DNA of 64,000 nt from Salipiger profundus (GCF_001969385.1 NZ_CP014796.1:2249501-2313500); one strand, 5' to 3'; shown: positions 26,087 through 35,806, counted from the first letter of the stretch. Numbers and translations: made by a program. Notes: generated by a model not told the origin, from the letters alone.

Positions 26087-27576
26087 CCAAGGCCTATCCC
26101 GGCGTCGTGGCCAACGACGACGTCTCCTTCGACATCCTGAAGGGCGAGATCCACGCGCTTCTCGGAGAGAACGGCGCGGGCAAGTCGACGCTGGTGAAGA
26201 TGATCTTCGGTCTCGTGAAGCCGGACCGTGGCGAGATGGTCCTCGACGGGGCGCCCTATGCGCCGGGCCAGCCCTCGGACGCACGGCTGTCGGGCGTTGC
26301 GATGGTGTTCCAGCACTTCTCGCTGTTCAACGCGCTCGACGTGGCCGAGAACGTGGCACTGGGCATGGAGACGCCGCCGCCGATGCGCGACCTCGCACGG
26401 CAGATCAAGGAGGTCTCGGAGACCTACGGGCTGCCGCTCGATCCGCACCGGATCGTGGGCACGCTGTCAGCCGGCGAGCGCCAGCGGGTCGAGATCATCC
26501 GCTGCCTGTTGCAGAACCCGCGGCTGCTGATCATGGACGAGCCGACCTCGGTGCTGACGCCGCAGGAGGTCGAGATCCTGTTCGACACGCTACGCAAGCT
26601 CAAGGCCGAGGGAACGTCGATCCTCTACATCTCGCACAAGCTGGAAGAGATCCGCACGCTCTGCGACGAGGCGACGATCCTGCGGCTGGGCAAGAACGTC
26701 GGCACCTGCACCCCGCGCGATGTGACGGCGCGGCAGATGGCCGAGATGATGGTGGGCTCGAGCTTCGCCACCCCCGAGGCCCGTGCCGGCGAGACCGGCG
26801 AGGTGCTGCTGAAATGCGACGCGCTCTCGCTGCCGGCGCCGGGGGCCTTCGGGACGCCGCTGCGCGAGGTGTCGTTCGAGGTCCGCGCCGGCGAGGTGCT
26901 GGGCATCGGCGGCGTCGCGGGCAACGGGCAGGACGAGCTTCTCGCCGCGCTGTCGGGCGAGCGGCTGTCGCCGAAGGGCTCGATCTGGTTCCGCGGCCGC
27001 GACATCAGCCGCGACGGCCCGATCCGGCGCCGTGACGCAGGCCTGCTGTCGGGCCCCGAGGAACGGCTCGGCCACGCGGCGGCGCCGAACATGAGCCTGA
27101 CCGAGAACGCGGTGCTGACCGCCTCGCGGCGCAAGGGCCTTCTGTCGCGCGGCTTCATCGACTGGCGCAAGGCGCAGGGCTTTGCCGAGGAGGTGATCGA
27201 CCGTTTCGACGTGCGCACGCCGGGGGCGGGAACCGCCGCCCGGGCGCTGTCGGGGGGCAACCTGCAGAAGTTCGTCGTCGGACGCGAGATCATGCAGGGC
27301 CCGGATGTCTTCGTGGTCAACCAGCCGACCTGGGGCGTCGATGCCGCGGCGGCGGCGGCGATCCGGCAGGCGCTGCTGGATCTCGCGGCACAGGGCGCGG
27401 CGATCATCTGCATCAGCCAGGACCTCGACGAACTCATGGAAATTTCCGACCGCTTCGGCGCGCTGAACGAGGGGCGACTTTCGCCCACCCGCCGGGTGGC
27501 GGAACTGGATATCGAGAAGATCGGCCTGATGATGGGCGGTGCACACGACATGGAGGTGGCCCATGTGGACGGCTGA
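26053..27576 (+). CDS. BMP-type ABC transporter, duplicated ATP-binding protein
   Basis: A 507-residue ATPase with two ABC domains, as in sugar/nucleoside importers. The first domain has Walker A LLGENGAGKSTL, signature LSAGERQRVEI and Walker B LLIMDEPTS. The second has the degenerate Walker A GVAGNGQDELLAAL, LSGGNLQKFVVGREI and VFVVNQPTWG. The GTG at 26053 has an AGGGGACAGG purine tract just upstream. It powers uptake through the two permeases that follow; with the xdh genes, purine or purine-nucleoside substrates are likely. Confidence 0.92.
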   Translation: MSDTLLSIRGLTKAYPGVVANDDVSFDILKGEIHALLGENGAGKSTLVKMIFGLVKPDRGEMVLDGAPYAPGQPSDARLSGVAMVFQHFSLFNALDVAENVALGMETPPPMRDLARQIKEVSETYGLPLDPHRIVGTLSAGERQRVEIIRCLLQNPRLLIMDEPTSVLTPQEVEILFDTLRKLKAEGTSILYISHKLEEIRTLCDEATILRLGKNVGTCTPRDVTARQMAEMMVGSSFATPEARAGETGEVLLKCDALSLPAPGAFGTPLREVSFEVRAGEVLGIGGVAGNGQDELLAALSGERLSPKGSIWFRGRDISRDGPIRRRDAGLLSGPEERLGHAAAPNMSLTENAVLTASRRKGLLSRGFIDWRKAQGFAEEVIDRFDVRTPGAGTAARALSGGNLQKFVVGREIMQGPDVFVVNQPTWGVDAAAAAAIRQALLDLAAQGAAIICISQDLDELMEISDRFGALNEGRLSPTRRVAELDIEKIGLMMGGAHDMEVAHVDG

Positions 27577-27642
27577 CGTGCCGGAACAGGCGGTTGTTTT
27601 CCGCGACGAACGGACCATCGCTCGCGGCAGCGGAGGCGCGCG

Positions 27643-28728
27643 ATGATCCGGCTCGAGAGACGACCGACGCCGTCGCGGCTGTGGACGGGGATCACGCCGA
27701 TCCTCGCGGTGATCCTGACCATGGTGGTGGGCGGGATCATGTTCGCCGCGCTCGGCAAGCCGCCGCTCGAGGCGATCCGCACGATCTTCTGGGATCCGCT
27801 GTTCCACCCTCAGTTCGCGTCGTATTCGCGGCCGCAGCTGCTGGTGAAAGCGGGGCCGCTGATCCTTATCGCGATCGGTCTGTCCGTTGGCTTCCGCGCG
27901 GGCATCTGGAACATCGGGGCCGAAGGGCAATACATCATGGGCGCCGTCACCGGCGCTGCCGTGGGGCTGGCCTTCTACCCGTCCGAGAGCATCCTGCTGT
28001 TCCCGCTGATGGTCGTCGCCGGTGCGCTCGGTGGCTGGGCCTGGGCGATGATCCCGGCGATCCTCAAGACCCGCTTCGGCACCAACGAGATCCTCGTGTC
28101 GCTGATGCTGGTCTACGTGGCCGAGAACATCCTGGCCTCGGCATCGTCGGGCTGGCTGCGCAACCCCGAAGGCATGGGCTTTCCCGGCTCGCGCAACTTC
28201 AAGCAGTGGCCGGCGGTGCAAAACGTCGAGCTTCTGCCGGACACCGGGATGCACTGGGGCGTCATCGCGGCGCTGATCGCGGTCATCGCGGCCTACGTGC
28301 TGATGGCGCGCCACATCCAGGGCTACAACGTCCGGCTCACCGGCGAGGCACCCCGCGCGGCGCGCTTCTCGGGCGTGTCGCCCACGCGGATCGTGTTCCT
28401 CTGCCTCGGCATCTCGGGCGCGCTTGCGGGCATGGCCGGGCTCTTCGAGGTGACGGGCCCGGCGGGGCAGATCACCATCGACTTCAACTCGGGCTATGGC
28501 TTCACCGCGATCATCGTGGCGTTCCTCGGGCGGCTCAATCCCTTCGGCATCCTGCTCGCGGGTCTGCTGATGGCGCTGACTTACATCGGAGGCGAGCTGG
28601 CGCAGCTCATGCTCGGTCTGCCGGGCGCGTCGATCCAGCTGTTCCAGGGAATGCTGCTGTTCTTCCTGCTCGCGACCGACGTCTTCACAAACTATCGCAT
28701 CCGGTTCGGCACCGGGGAGGTGGCCTGA
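27643..28728 (+). CDS. ABC transporter permease, BMP/nucleoside type (first)
   Basis: A 361-residue inner-membrane permease with about nine hydrophobic segments. LSVGFRAGIWNIGAEGQYIMGAVTG and FGTNEILVSLMLVYVA are characteristic of the branched permease family that partners BMP lipoproteins. It ends in TGATG, sharing bases with the start of the second permease. The 66 bp before it carry no other gene. Confidence 0.92.
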   Translation: MIRLERRPTPSRLWTGITPILAVILTMVVGGIMFAALGKPPLEAIRTIFWDPLFHPQFASYSRPQLLVKAGPLILIAIGLSVGFRAGIWNIGAEGQYIMGAVTGAAVGLAFYPSESILLFPLMVVAGALGGWAWAMIPAILKTRFGTNEILVSLMLVYVAENILASASSGWLRNPEGMGFPGSRNFKQWPAVQNVELLPDTGMHWGVIAALIAVIAAYVLMARHIQGYNVRLTGEAPRAARFSGVSPTRIVFLCLGISGALAGMAGLFEVTGPAGQITIDFNSGYGFTAIIVAFLGRLNPFGILLAGLLMALTYIGGELAQLMLGLPGASIQLFQGMLLFFLLATDVFTNYRIRFGTGEVA

Positions 28729-29636
28729 TGGATCCCGTTCTTCTTGTCGCCTCGATCATGGTGTCGGCAACGCCGATCCTGCTCGCCGCCCTCGGCGAGA
28801 TGGTGGTCGAGAAATCCGGCGTGCTGAACCTCGGGGTCGAGGGCATGATGATCACCGGCGCGGTGATGGGGTTCGCCATCGCCGTCTCGACCGGCTCGCC
28901 GGTGCTGGGCTTCGCGGGGGCCGCCGTGGCTTCGGCGGTGCTGTCGCTGAGCTTCGGCCTGCTGACGCAATACCTGCTGTCGAACCAGGTCGCGACCGGT
29001 CTCGGGCTCACGCTGGTGGGGCTGGGGCTCTCGGCGCTGATCGGCTCGAACTACGAGGGCCAGCGGGCCCCGAGCCTGCCGAAGCTCGACATCCCGCTGC
29101 TGGGCGACATCCCGGTGCTCGGGCGGATGCTCTTCTCGCATGACTTCGTGGTCTACCTCAGCCTTGCGCTGGTGGTGGCGGTATGGATCTTCCTGAAGCA
29201 CACCCGCACCGGCCTGATCCTGCGCGCGGTGGGCGAGGACCACGCCAGCGCCCATGCGCTCGGCTACAAGGTCGTGCGGCTGCGCATGGCGGCCATCGCC
29301 TTCGGCGGGGCCTGTGCCGGCCTCGGAGGCGCCTACGTCAGCCTCGTGCGGGTGCCGCAATGGACCGAGGGCATGACCGCGGGCGCCGGCTGGATCGCGC
29401 TGGCGATCGTCGTCTTCGCCTCGTGGCGGCCGCTCGGGGTGCTGATCGGCGCCTATCTGTTCGGGGGAGTCACGGTTATCCAGCTCAACCTTCAGGCGGC
29501 GGGCACGACCGTTCCGGTCGAGCTCTTGTCGATGTCACCATACCTGATAACGATCATCGTGCTGGTGATCATCTCGGCCCGTGGCGCGCAGGGGGCACCC
29601 GGCTCGCTCGGCCGCTCGTTCCACGCCTCGTCCTGA
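28728..29636 (+). CDS. ABC transporter permease, BMP/nucleoside type (second)
   Basis: A 302-residue permease forming the other half of the channel. SATPILLAALGEMVVEKSGVLNLGVEGMMITGAVMGF is the family's conserved first helices, and GLILRAVGEDHASAHALGYKV is the cytoplasmic loop contacting the ATPase. About eight transmembrane segments. Its ATG overlaps the previous stop by one base. Confidence 0.92.
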   Translation: MDPVLLVASIMVSATPILLAALGEMVVEKSGVLNLGVEGMMITGAVMGFAIAVSTGSPVLGFAGAAVASAVLSLSFGLLTQYLLSNQVATGLGLTLVGLGLSALIGSNYEGQRAPSLPKLDIPLLGDIPVLGRMLFSHDFVVYLSLALVVAVWIFLKHTRTGLILRAVGEDHASAHALGYKVVRLRMAAIAFGGACAGLGGAYVSLVRVPQWTEGMTAGAGWIALAIVVFASWRPLGVLIGAYLFGGVTVIQLNLQAAGTTVPVELLSMSPYLITIIVLVIISARGAQGAPGSLGRSFHASS

Positions 29637-29680
29637 GGCGTCACACAGTCAACAAAGTTGAAAACAGGGAGATACTCCGG

Positions 29681-30751
29681 ATGAAACGCAGAACCCTTCT
29701 CGCATCGGCCGCCGCGCTGAGCCTTGCCGCCGGCGCGGCCTTTGCGCAGGACGTGCCGAAGATCGGCTTCGTCTACGTCGGCCCGGTCAACGACGGTGGC
29801 TGGTCGCAGCACCACCACGAGTCGGCGATGAAGATGAAGGAACACTTCGGCGACCAGATCGAGCTCGTCGAGCAGGAATCGGTGCCCGAGGGGGCCGACG
29901 CCGAGCGCGTGCTGACCCAGATGGCGCTGTCGGGCGCGGACCTGATCTTCACCACCTCCTTCGGCTACATGGACCCGACCATCAACGTGGCCGAGAAGTT
30001 CCCGGACGTGAAGTTCGAGCACGCCACCGGCTACAAGACCGCCGAGAACGTGTCGGCCTATTCCGCCCGCTTCTACGAGGGCCGGGCGATCACAGGCTAC
30101 CTTGCCGGTGCGATGACCGAGACCGACAAGATCGGCTACATCGGCTCGTTCCCGATCCCGGAAGTGATCCGCGGCATCAACTCGTCCTACCTGCACGCCA
30201 AGCAGGCCAACCCCGACGTGGAGATCGCGGTCGTCTGGCTCAACACCTGGTTCGACCCGGCCAAGGAAGCCGACGCGACGCAGGCGCTGCTCGACCAGGG
30301 CGCTGACGTGGTGCTGGCGCACACGGACTCGACCGCACCGCTGGCGGTGCTCGAGAAGGCCGGCGGCTACGGTTTCGGTCAGGCCGCCGACATGGCGCAA
30401 TACAAGCCCACGCCGCGCATTTCGTCGATCATCGACGACTGGGCGCCCTACTACATCGAACGCGTCCAGGCGATCGTCGACGGCACCTGGGAAAGCCAGA
30501 ACGTCTGGCAGGGCATCGGTGACGGCATGGTCGGCATCGGCGAGTTCACCGGCCCGATCCCCGACGACGTGCTCGAGACCGTGACCCAGATGAAGGAAGA
30601 CATCGCGGCGGGCGACTACCACCCGTTCACCGGTCCGATCAACAAGCAGGACGGCTCGGCCTGGCTGGCCGAGGGCGAAGTTGCCGACGACGGCACGCTG
30701 GCCGGCATGGACTTCTACGTCGAAGGCGTTTCGGGCGAGATCCCGAACTGA
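29681..30751 (+). CDS. BMP-family ABC transporter substrate-binding protein
   Basis: A 356-residue periplasmic receptor. The signal peptide MKRRTLLASAAALSLAAGAAFA is followed by the BMP-family start KIGFVYVGPVNDGGWSQHH. GYIGSFPIPEVIRGINS, DVVLAHTDSTAPL and ISSIIDDWAPYY are typical of the purine-nucleoside-binding (PnrA/Med) domain. There is no lipobox cysteine, so it is soluble. Last gene of the uptake cluster. Confidence 0.93.
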   Translation: MKRRTLLASAAALSLAAGAAFAQDVPKIGFVYVGPVNDGGWSQHHHESAMKMKEHFGDQIELVEQESVPEGADAERVLTQMALSGADLIFTTSFGYMDPTINVAEKFPDVKFEHATGYKTAENVSAYSARFYEGRAITGYLAGAMTETDKIGYIGSFPIPEVIRGINSSYLHAKQANPDVEIAVVWLNTWFDPAKEADATQALLDQGADVVLAHTDSTAPLAVLEKAGGYGFGQAADMAQYKPTPRISSIIDDWAPYYIERVQAIVDGTWESQNVWQGIGDGMVGIGEFTGPIPDDVLETVTQMKEDIAAGDYHPFTGPINKQDGSAWLAEGEVADDGTLAGMDFYVEGVSGEIPN

Positions 30752-30834
30752 TCCAGACGATCTGACAACGCATGAGGGACACCGTCGGCGCGCAGGCTCC
30801 GGCGGTGTTCTTCTTTGAAGGAGCGGTGCGAAGC

Positions 30835-31359
30835 GTGAGCATCTCCAGCCCAGACACGACCGAGGCCTCCGGGCCGGACATGCGGCCCGTCGCGCTGGTG
30901 CTCGGCGCGGCCGTCTGGCCGGGAGGTCGCCCCTCGCCCACGCTGCGGCGCCGTGCGCTGAAGGCGGCGGCGCTCTGGCACGAGGGGCAGGTGCGCGCGA
31001 TCATCGGATGTGGCGGGGTAGGGCGGCATCCGCCGTCGGAGGCCGAGGTCATCCGCGCGCTGTGCCTCGAGGCCGGGGTGCCTGCAGAGCGTCTCCTGTG
31101 CGAGCCGCAGTCGACCACCACCGAGGAGAATATCCGTTTCGCGTTGCCGCTGCTGGCCCGGCTGTGCAGCCGTCGGGTGGTGCTGGTGAGCGACGCCTAC
31201 CACCTGCCGCGCGCGTGGCTGGTGGCGCGTCGCTCGGGGCTGGCCGCCACCGGCGCTGCGCCGCCGCTTGCTGGCGCAAAGGCCTCGGCACAGATTCGCG
31301 CAGCGCTGCGGGAGGTGCCGGCGTTTGTCTGGTACTGGCTGCGCGGGCGTGGAAAGTGA
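30835..31359 (+). CDS. YdcF/DUF218-family protein
   Basis: A DUF218 (ElyC/SanA/YdcF) protein of 174 residues from the GTG at 30835, which has AAGGAG 11 bases upstream; an ATG at 30772 would add 21 residues but lacks a site. Motifs: ALVLGAAVWPGGRPSPTLRRRALKAAALW, IIGCGGVGRHPPSEAEVI and VVLVSDAYHLPRAW. Family members act on cell-envelope polysaccharides or bind nucleotides; the specific role here is unknown. No membrane anchor is seen. Confidence 0.8.
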   Translation: MSISSPDTTEASGPDMRPVALVLGAAVWPGGRPSPTLRRRALKAAALWHEGQVRAIIGCGGVGRHPPSEAEVIRALCLEAGVPAERLLCEPQSTTTEENIRFALPLLARLCSRRVVLVSDAYHLPRAWLVARRSGLAATGAAPPLAGAKASAQIRAALREVPAFVWYWLRGRGK

Positions 31360-31398
31360 TCCGGGGCAGGGGGGCCTGCCGCGGGCCTTGGAGGTGAC

Positions 31399-31830
31399 TC
31401 AGAGCACGCCGATCTCGGCCAGCGCGCCGGCAAGCTCCGGCGGAAGCTCGTCTTCGTCCTGGCGGTTCGCGGGCAGGTCCGCCGGCGCGTCCTCGGGCTT
31501 GAGATAGCGCCAGCCCTGGAACGGGCGGCGCGGGGCAGGGGAGACGCGGATCAGCCCCGGCTCGAGCACGATGGCGCAGCGTTCGATCCCGTCACCGCCC
31601 ATCACCCGGTCGAGCCTGCGGATCGGCTGGCGGCACTGGATCAGCCCCTGGAACACCCAGAAGATGCTGCCGCCGTTGAGAACCTCTGCCTCGCGGCGCG
31701 GCCACATGCGGGTGACATGGCAGGGCAGCCCGTCGGCGGTCTGCGCGGCGCCGCTCTGCTGCCACGCCGCAAGCGTCTCGATGCTGTCGGTCCCGACGCT
31801 GAGCTTGATGAGATGGGTGAACTTGTCCAC
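31399..31830 (-). CDS. DUF1489 family protein
   Basis: A 143-residue conserved alphaproteobacterial protein: THLIKLSVGTDSIETLAAWQ, THVTRMWP-like HVTRMWPRREAEVLNGGSIFWVFQGLIQCRQ, and PFQGWRYLKPEDAP fit DUF1489. It starts with GTG at 31830. Function unknown. It is divergent from nrdJ with a 146-bp shared upstream region. Confidence 0.85.
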   Translation of the reverse strand: MDKFTHLIKLSVGTDSIETLAAWQQSGAAQTADGLPCHVTRMWPRREAEVLNGGSIFWVFQGLIQCRQPIRRLDRVMGGDGIERCAIVLEPGLIRVSPAPRRPFQGWRYLKPEDAPADLPANRQDEDELPPELAGALAEIGVL

Positions 31831-31976
31831 GGATGCCCCCGCTGAATTTCACCGCATATTGTAGGTATGCCACGCGCGGTTTCAAGCCGTGGTATGAATC
31901 TGGCCGGAAAGGGGCTGGACGTGGTAGGATCGAGCCTGTTACGAGGCACGTCTGCCAAAGAGGGATTCCTGCTGCC

Positions 31977-34265
31977 ATGAGCCGTTTCGCCGCCCCCATC
32001 GCCGAACAGATCTGGGACATGAAATACCGATTCAAGGAATCGGACGGGTCGCCTGTCGACGTTACCGTGGAAGACAGCTGGCGCCGCATCGCGCGCTCGC
32101 TCGCCTCGGTCGAGACCGAGGCAGACCGTTGGGAAGACACGTTCTATTCGGCGCTCGAGGATTTCAAATACCTGCCCGCCGGCCGGATCACCGCCGGTGC
32201 CGGAACCGCACGTTCGGTCACGCTGTTCAACTGCTTCGTCATGGGGACGATCCCGGACAGCATGGCCGGCATCTTCGACATGCTGAAGGAAGCCGCCCTG
32301 ACCATGCAGCAGGGCGGGGGAATCGGCTACGATTTCTCGTCGATCCGCCCCAAGGGCGCGATCGTGCACGGCGTCGCCGCCGACGCCTCGGGCCCGCTGT
32401 CCTTCATGGACGTCTGGGATGCCATGTGCCGCACGATCATGTCCGCCGGCTCGCGCCGCGGCGCGATGATGGCGACGATGCGTTGCGACCACCCCGACGT
32501 CGAGCAGTTCATCTCGGCCAAGTCCGACAGCGCCCGGCTGCGCATGTTCAACCTCTCGGTGCTGGTCACCGATGCCTTCATGGAAGCGGTCAAGGCCGAC
32601 GGCTCCTGGGATCTGAAGTTCGACGGCAAGGTCTACCGCACCGTCGAGGCGCGGGACCTGTGGAACAAGATCATGAAGGCGACCTACGATTACGCCGAGC
32701 CCGGCGTGATCTTCATCGACCGCATCAACAAGGCCAACAACCTCAGCTACATCGAGCAGATCGCCGCCACGAACCCCTGCGGCGAGCAGCCCCTGCCGCC
32801 CTATGGCGCCTGCCTGCTGGGTTCGATCAACCTTGCCCGTCTCGTGACCGATCCGTTCTCGGATGACGCGCGTATCAGCGACGAGGATCTCGACGGTCTT
32901 GTCGCCACCGCCGTGCGGATGATGGACAACGTCGTCGACGCCTCGCGCTTCCCGCTGCCCCAGCAGGAGGAAGAGGCGCAGAACAAGCGGCGCATCGGGC
33001 TTGGCGTCACCGGCCTTGCCGATGCGCTGCTGATGAAGGGCCTGCGCTACGGCACCGAGGAAGCGGCGGCCCAGACCGAGGCCTGGCTGCACCGCATCGC
33101 GCGCGCGGCCTATCTCGCCTCGGTCGAGCTGGCCAAGGAAAAGGGCGCCTTCCCGCTGTTCGACGCCGAGAAGTTCCTTGCCTCGGGCAACATGATGAAC
33201 ATGGATGACGACGTTCGCGAGGCGATCCGCGAGCACGGCATCCGCAACGCGCTGCTGACCTCGATCGCGCCCACCGGCACGATCTCGCTCTACGCCGGCA
33301 ACGTGTCGTCGGGGATCGAGCCGGTCTTCGCCTATGCCTACACCCGCAAGGTGCTGCAGAAGGACGGGACCCGGACCGAGGAAGAGGTCGTCGACTACGC
33401 GGTGCAGATGTGGCGCGACAAGTTCGGCGACGCCGAGCTGCCCGACTACTTCGTCAACGCCCAGACCCTCGATCCGCAATCGCACGTGCGGATGCAGGCA
33501 GCGGCGCAGAAGTGGATCGACAGCTCGATCTCGAAGACCATCAACTGCCCCGAGGACATCTCGTTCGAAGGCTTCAAGGACGTCTACATGCAGGCCTACG
33601 AGACAGGCTGCAAAGGCTGCACGACCTACCGGCCGAACGACGTCACCGGTTCGGTGCTGAGCGTCTCGGAAGAGAAGAAGGAGGCCCCCGAGGTGGTGGC
33701 CACCCCGTCCTCCGAGCCGTCGGAGCCGCATGGCGACGTGATCTACATGGCCGACCCGCTCGACCGTCCGCAGGCGCTCGAGGGCACGACCTACAAGCTC
33801 AAGTGGCCCGACAGCGAGCATGCGATCTACCTGACGATCAACGACATCATCGTCGGCGGTCACCGTCGCCCGTTCGAGGTCTTCATCAACTCCAAGAACA
33901 TGGAGCACTACGCCTGGACCGTGGCGCTGACCCGGATGATCTCGGCGGTCTTCCGTCGCGGCGGCGACGTGAGCTTCGTGGTCGAGGAGCTGAAGGCGGT
34001 CTTCGACCCGCGCGGCGGCGCCTGGGTGCAGGGCAAGTACATCCCCTCGATCCTCGCCGCGATCGGTGGCGTGATCGAGCGTCACATGATCTCGATCGGT
34101 TTCCTAGAGGGTGAGGGCAAGGGTCTGAAGTCCGACCCGCAGGCAAAGGTCGTCGGCCTCGACGCCCCCCGCGGCAAGGCCTGCCCCTCCTGCGGCCAGT
34201 TCTCGCTGATGATGGTTGAAGGCTGCATGACCTGCTCGAGCTGCGGCCACTCCAAGTGCGGGTGA
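31977..34265 (+). CDS. nrdJ: adenosylcobalamin-dependent ribonucleotide reductase NrdJ (class II)
   Basis: A 762-residue single-subunit reductase making deoxyribonucleotides with or without oxygen. The N-terminal region has YLPAGRITAGAGT; the substrate site includes GGGIGYDFSSIRP and the thiyl-radical finger loop NPCGEQPLPPYGACLLGSINL. IAPTGTISLYAGNVSSGIEP follows. The C terminus has the redox/zinc cysteines CPSCGQFSLMMVEGCMTCSSCGHSKCG. The ATG at 31977 follows an AGAGGG site. A transposon begins 20 bp after its stop, leaving the gene intact. Confidence 0.96.
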   Translation: MSRFAAPIAEQIWDMKYRFKESDGSPVDVTVEDSWRRIARSLASVETEADRWEDTFYSALEDFKYLPAGRITAGAGTARSVTLFNCFVMGTIPDSMAGIFDMLKEAALTMQQGGGIGYDFSSIRPKGAIVHGVAADASGPLSFMDVWDAMCRTIMSAGSRRGAMMATMRCDHPDVEQFISAKSDSARLRMFNLSVLVTDAFMEAVKADGSWDLKFDGKVYRTVEARDLWNKIMKATYDYAEPGVIFIDRINKANNLSYIEQIAATNPCGEQPLPPYGACLLGSINLARLVTDPFSDDARISDEDLDGLVATAVRMMDNVVDASRFPLPQQEEEAQNKRRIGLGVTGLADALLMKGLRYGTEEAAAQTEAWLHRIARAAYLASVELAKEKGAFPLFDAEKFLASGNMMNMDDDVREAIREHGIRNALLTSIAPTGTISLYAGNVSSGIEPVFAYAYTRKVLQKDGTRTEEEVVDYAVQMWRDKFGDAELPDYFVNAQTLDPQSHVRMQAAAQKWIDSSISKTINCPEDISFEGFKDVYMQAYETGCKGCTTYRPNDVTGSVLSVSEEKKEAPEVVATPSSEPSEPHGDVIYMADPLDRPQALEGTTYKLKWPDSEHAIYLTINDIIVGGHRRPFEVFINSKNMEHYAWTVALTRMISAVFRRGGDVSFVVEELKAVFDPRGGAWVQGKYIPSILAAIGGVIERHMISIGFLEGEGKGLKSDPQAKVVGLDAPRGKACPSCGQFSLMMVEGCMTCSSCGHSKCG

Positions 34266-34285
34266 GGGGTGCTGGAGGATGAGTC

Positions 34286-34349
34286 TGTAGGACCCACTAA
34301 ATCTTGTCCATTTCCGGGGTAATTTGTCCATTCCAGCACAGGATTAATG
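34286..34349. repeat. left end of the transposon with subterminal repeats
   Basis: Terminal TGTAGGACCCAC is followed by two TTGTCCATT copies exactly 20 bp apart (34304 and 34324) and by GCACAGGATTAATG (34336-34349), which recurs inverted at the right end. These look like transposase-binding sites. Confidence 0.7.
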
Positions 34350-34350
34350 A

Positions 34351-34385
34351 CCATCGGCTGCGCTGCAGCCGGTGGTTTCTTTTTA
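34351..34385 (+). terminator. intrinsic terminator just inside the left end
   Basis: An 11-bp stem (CCATCGGCTGC / GCAGCCGGTGG, one T-G wobble) with a three-base loop is followed by TTTCTTTTTT. It would stop transcription entering from nrdJ. Confidence 0.65.
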
Positions 34386-34580
34386 CATCAATGACTTGCG
34401 GGGCTGGCGGATTTACGGCCCTTGATGCGCCGTCAGAGCGCTCCGTCCTGGTGGGCGCCGTTGACGGCCAGCCGCGCTTTCGCCATCCCTCAGGGCAAAT
34501 CCGGCCGGGTTCTTTCCAACCTCCCCCTCCAGCAGAGCCTCTGCCCGAGGGCATGGCGCAACGCGCCAGAAAGGACCTCC

Positions 34581-35678
34581 ATGACGAAGATTAAGTTCAT
34601 CGATGCGCGCTTCGCCGACCCCGACGAGAACGAGTTCGCGCTCAAGCGCCGCTTCGAGTGGCATCTGCGCAAGCTCCGTGCCCTTCAGGACGGGGTGTCC
34701 CCAAAGGTTCCGGGAGACTTTGAAGATGAGTTGCGCTGGAACGAGGACCTCATCGCGGTGCATCTCTCGGAGAAGGACCGGAACAAGGTGCTGCGCCGTG
34801 CGCGCCGGGTAATGGGCGCGCGCGCCAAGGCTTCCGGGCTCAGCCATCTCAGCGCGGATGACCGGCGCGCGCTCGAGGTGTTCCGCGGCGGTGCGGATCT
34901 AGTCGGCATCGACAGCGACCACCACGCCGATGAGATCGCCGCGGCCATTCATGCCGAGATGCCCTGGATGGCGGCCGCCACTGACTTCCTCTGGAAGGCG
35001 ATGCGCCGCTCGGTGCGGGTAGGGGAGCCCGGATTCCGTCTGCCACCCGTGCTGCTCGACGGCCCGCCGGGGATTGGCAAGAGCGTGTGGTCACGCGAGC
35101 TCGGGCGCCATCTCGGGGTGCCGCGTTGTGGCATCGAGGGAACCGCAGAGCAGGCCTCCTTTGTCGTCAACGGCTCGCAACGCGGCTGGGGCTCGGCCTT
35201 CCCTGGACGGCCCCTGCAGACCATCGTGCAGAGCCTTTGCGCGAACCCGATCGTGGTGGTCGACGAGATCGAGAAGGCCGGAATACCGACCTCGACCAAG
35301 GGGCAGGCCTACGGCTTGGCCGAGGGGCTGTTGCCGCTGCTGGAACGCTCGTCTGCCGTGGCCTGGAAGTGCCCCTACTACCAGGTCGGTTTCGACATGT
35401 CCTGGATCAGCTGGGTCCTGACCTCGAACAGCCTGAGGACGCTTCCGGCCCCATTCCTGAGCCGCCTGGACATCCTGCGCCTCGCCGGCCCCGGCAAGAG
35501 TGATCTCATCTCCTTCGCGGAGCGCGAGGGCGCACGACGGGGGCTATCTGATGCTGCCCTGGGCGCCATCTGCGAGGTGATCGACCAGATTGCTGAGGCG
35601 CATGAGATCAATCTGCGCCACGTGTCCAGGATGCTGTCGAGGGCGGAGGCCATGGCAAGCAGCCCGCTGTCGCATTGA
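34581..35678 (+). CDS. Lon-like AAA+ ATPase encoded at the transposon left end
   Basis: A 365-residue protein whose C-terminal 210 residues form an AAA+ domain: Walker A DGPPGIGKS (about 160-168), Walker B IVVVDEIEKAG (about 228-236), sensor TSNS (about 289) and a likely arginine finger in LSRLDILRL. The arrangement resembles the AAA+ module of Lon, but no protease domain is present. The N-terminal 140 residues are helical and charged with no known motif. ATG at 34581 follows AAAGGACC. The place at an end of the transposon suggests a role in transposition or target choice (like TnsC/TniB), but cargo is equally possible. Confidence 0.7.
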   Translation: MTKIKFIDARFADPDENEFALKRRFEWHLRKLRALQDGVSPKVPGDFEDELRWNEDLIAVHLSEKDRNKVLRRARRVMGARAKASGLSHLSADDRRALEVFRGGADLVGIDSDHHADEIAAAIHAEMPWMAAATDFLWKAMRRSVRVGEPGFRLPPVLLDGPPGIGKSVWSRELGRHLGVPRCGIEGTAEQASFVVNGSQRGWGSAFPGRPLQTIVQSLCANPIVVVDEIEKAGIPTSTKGQAYGLAEGLLPLLERSSAVAWKCPYYQVGFDMSWISWVLTSNSLRTLPAPFLSRLDILRLAGPGKSDLISFAEREGARRGLSDAALGAICEVIDQIAEAHEINLRHVSRMLSRAEAMASSPLSH

Positions 35679-35806
35679 GTGGTTGATGCGAGCGCGCGTT
35701 AGGTCGGCCAAGACCAAAGTAGTCGCTTGGGCTGATGGCAGCAGCTGGCGGGGGGCAGCCCAAGCGGCATTCCTGCAAGGCGCAACTTTACGTCAGGCGC
35801 CGTCAC

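Noticed and set aside
31831..31976. Cobalamin riboswitch or NrdR boxes upstream of nrdJ
   Set aside because: I found no B12-box-like sequence and only a weak single NrdR-like match (about 9 of 16 positions), too poor to report.
34266..34285. tRNA or tmRNA end as the integration site of the island
   Set aside because: No tRNA-like cloverleaf is seen next to either transposon end; the flank is simply the nrdJ 3' region.
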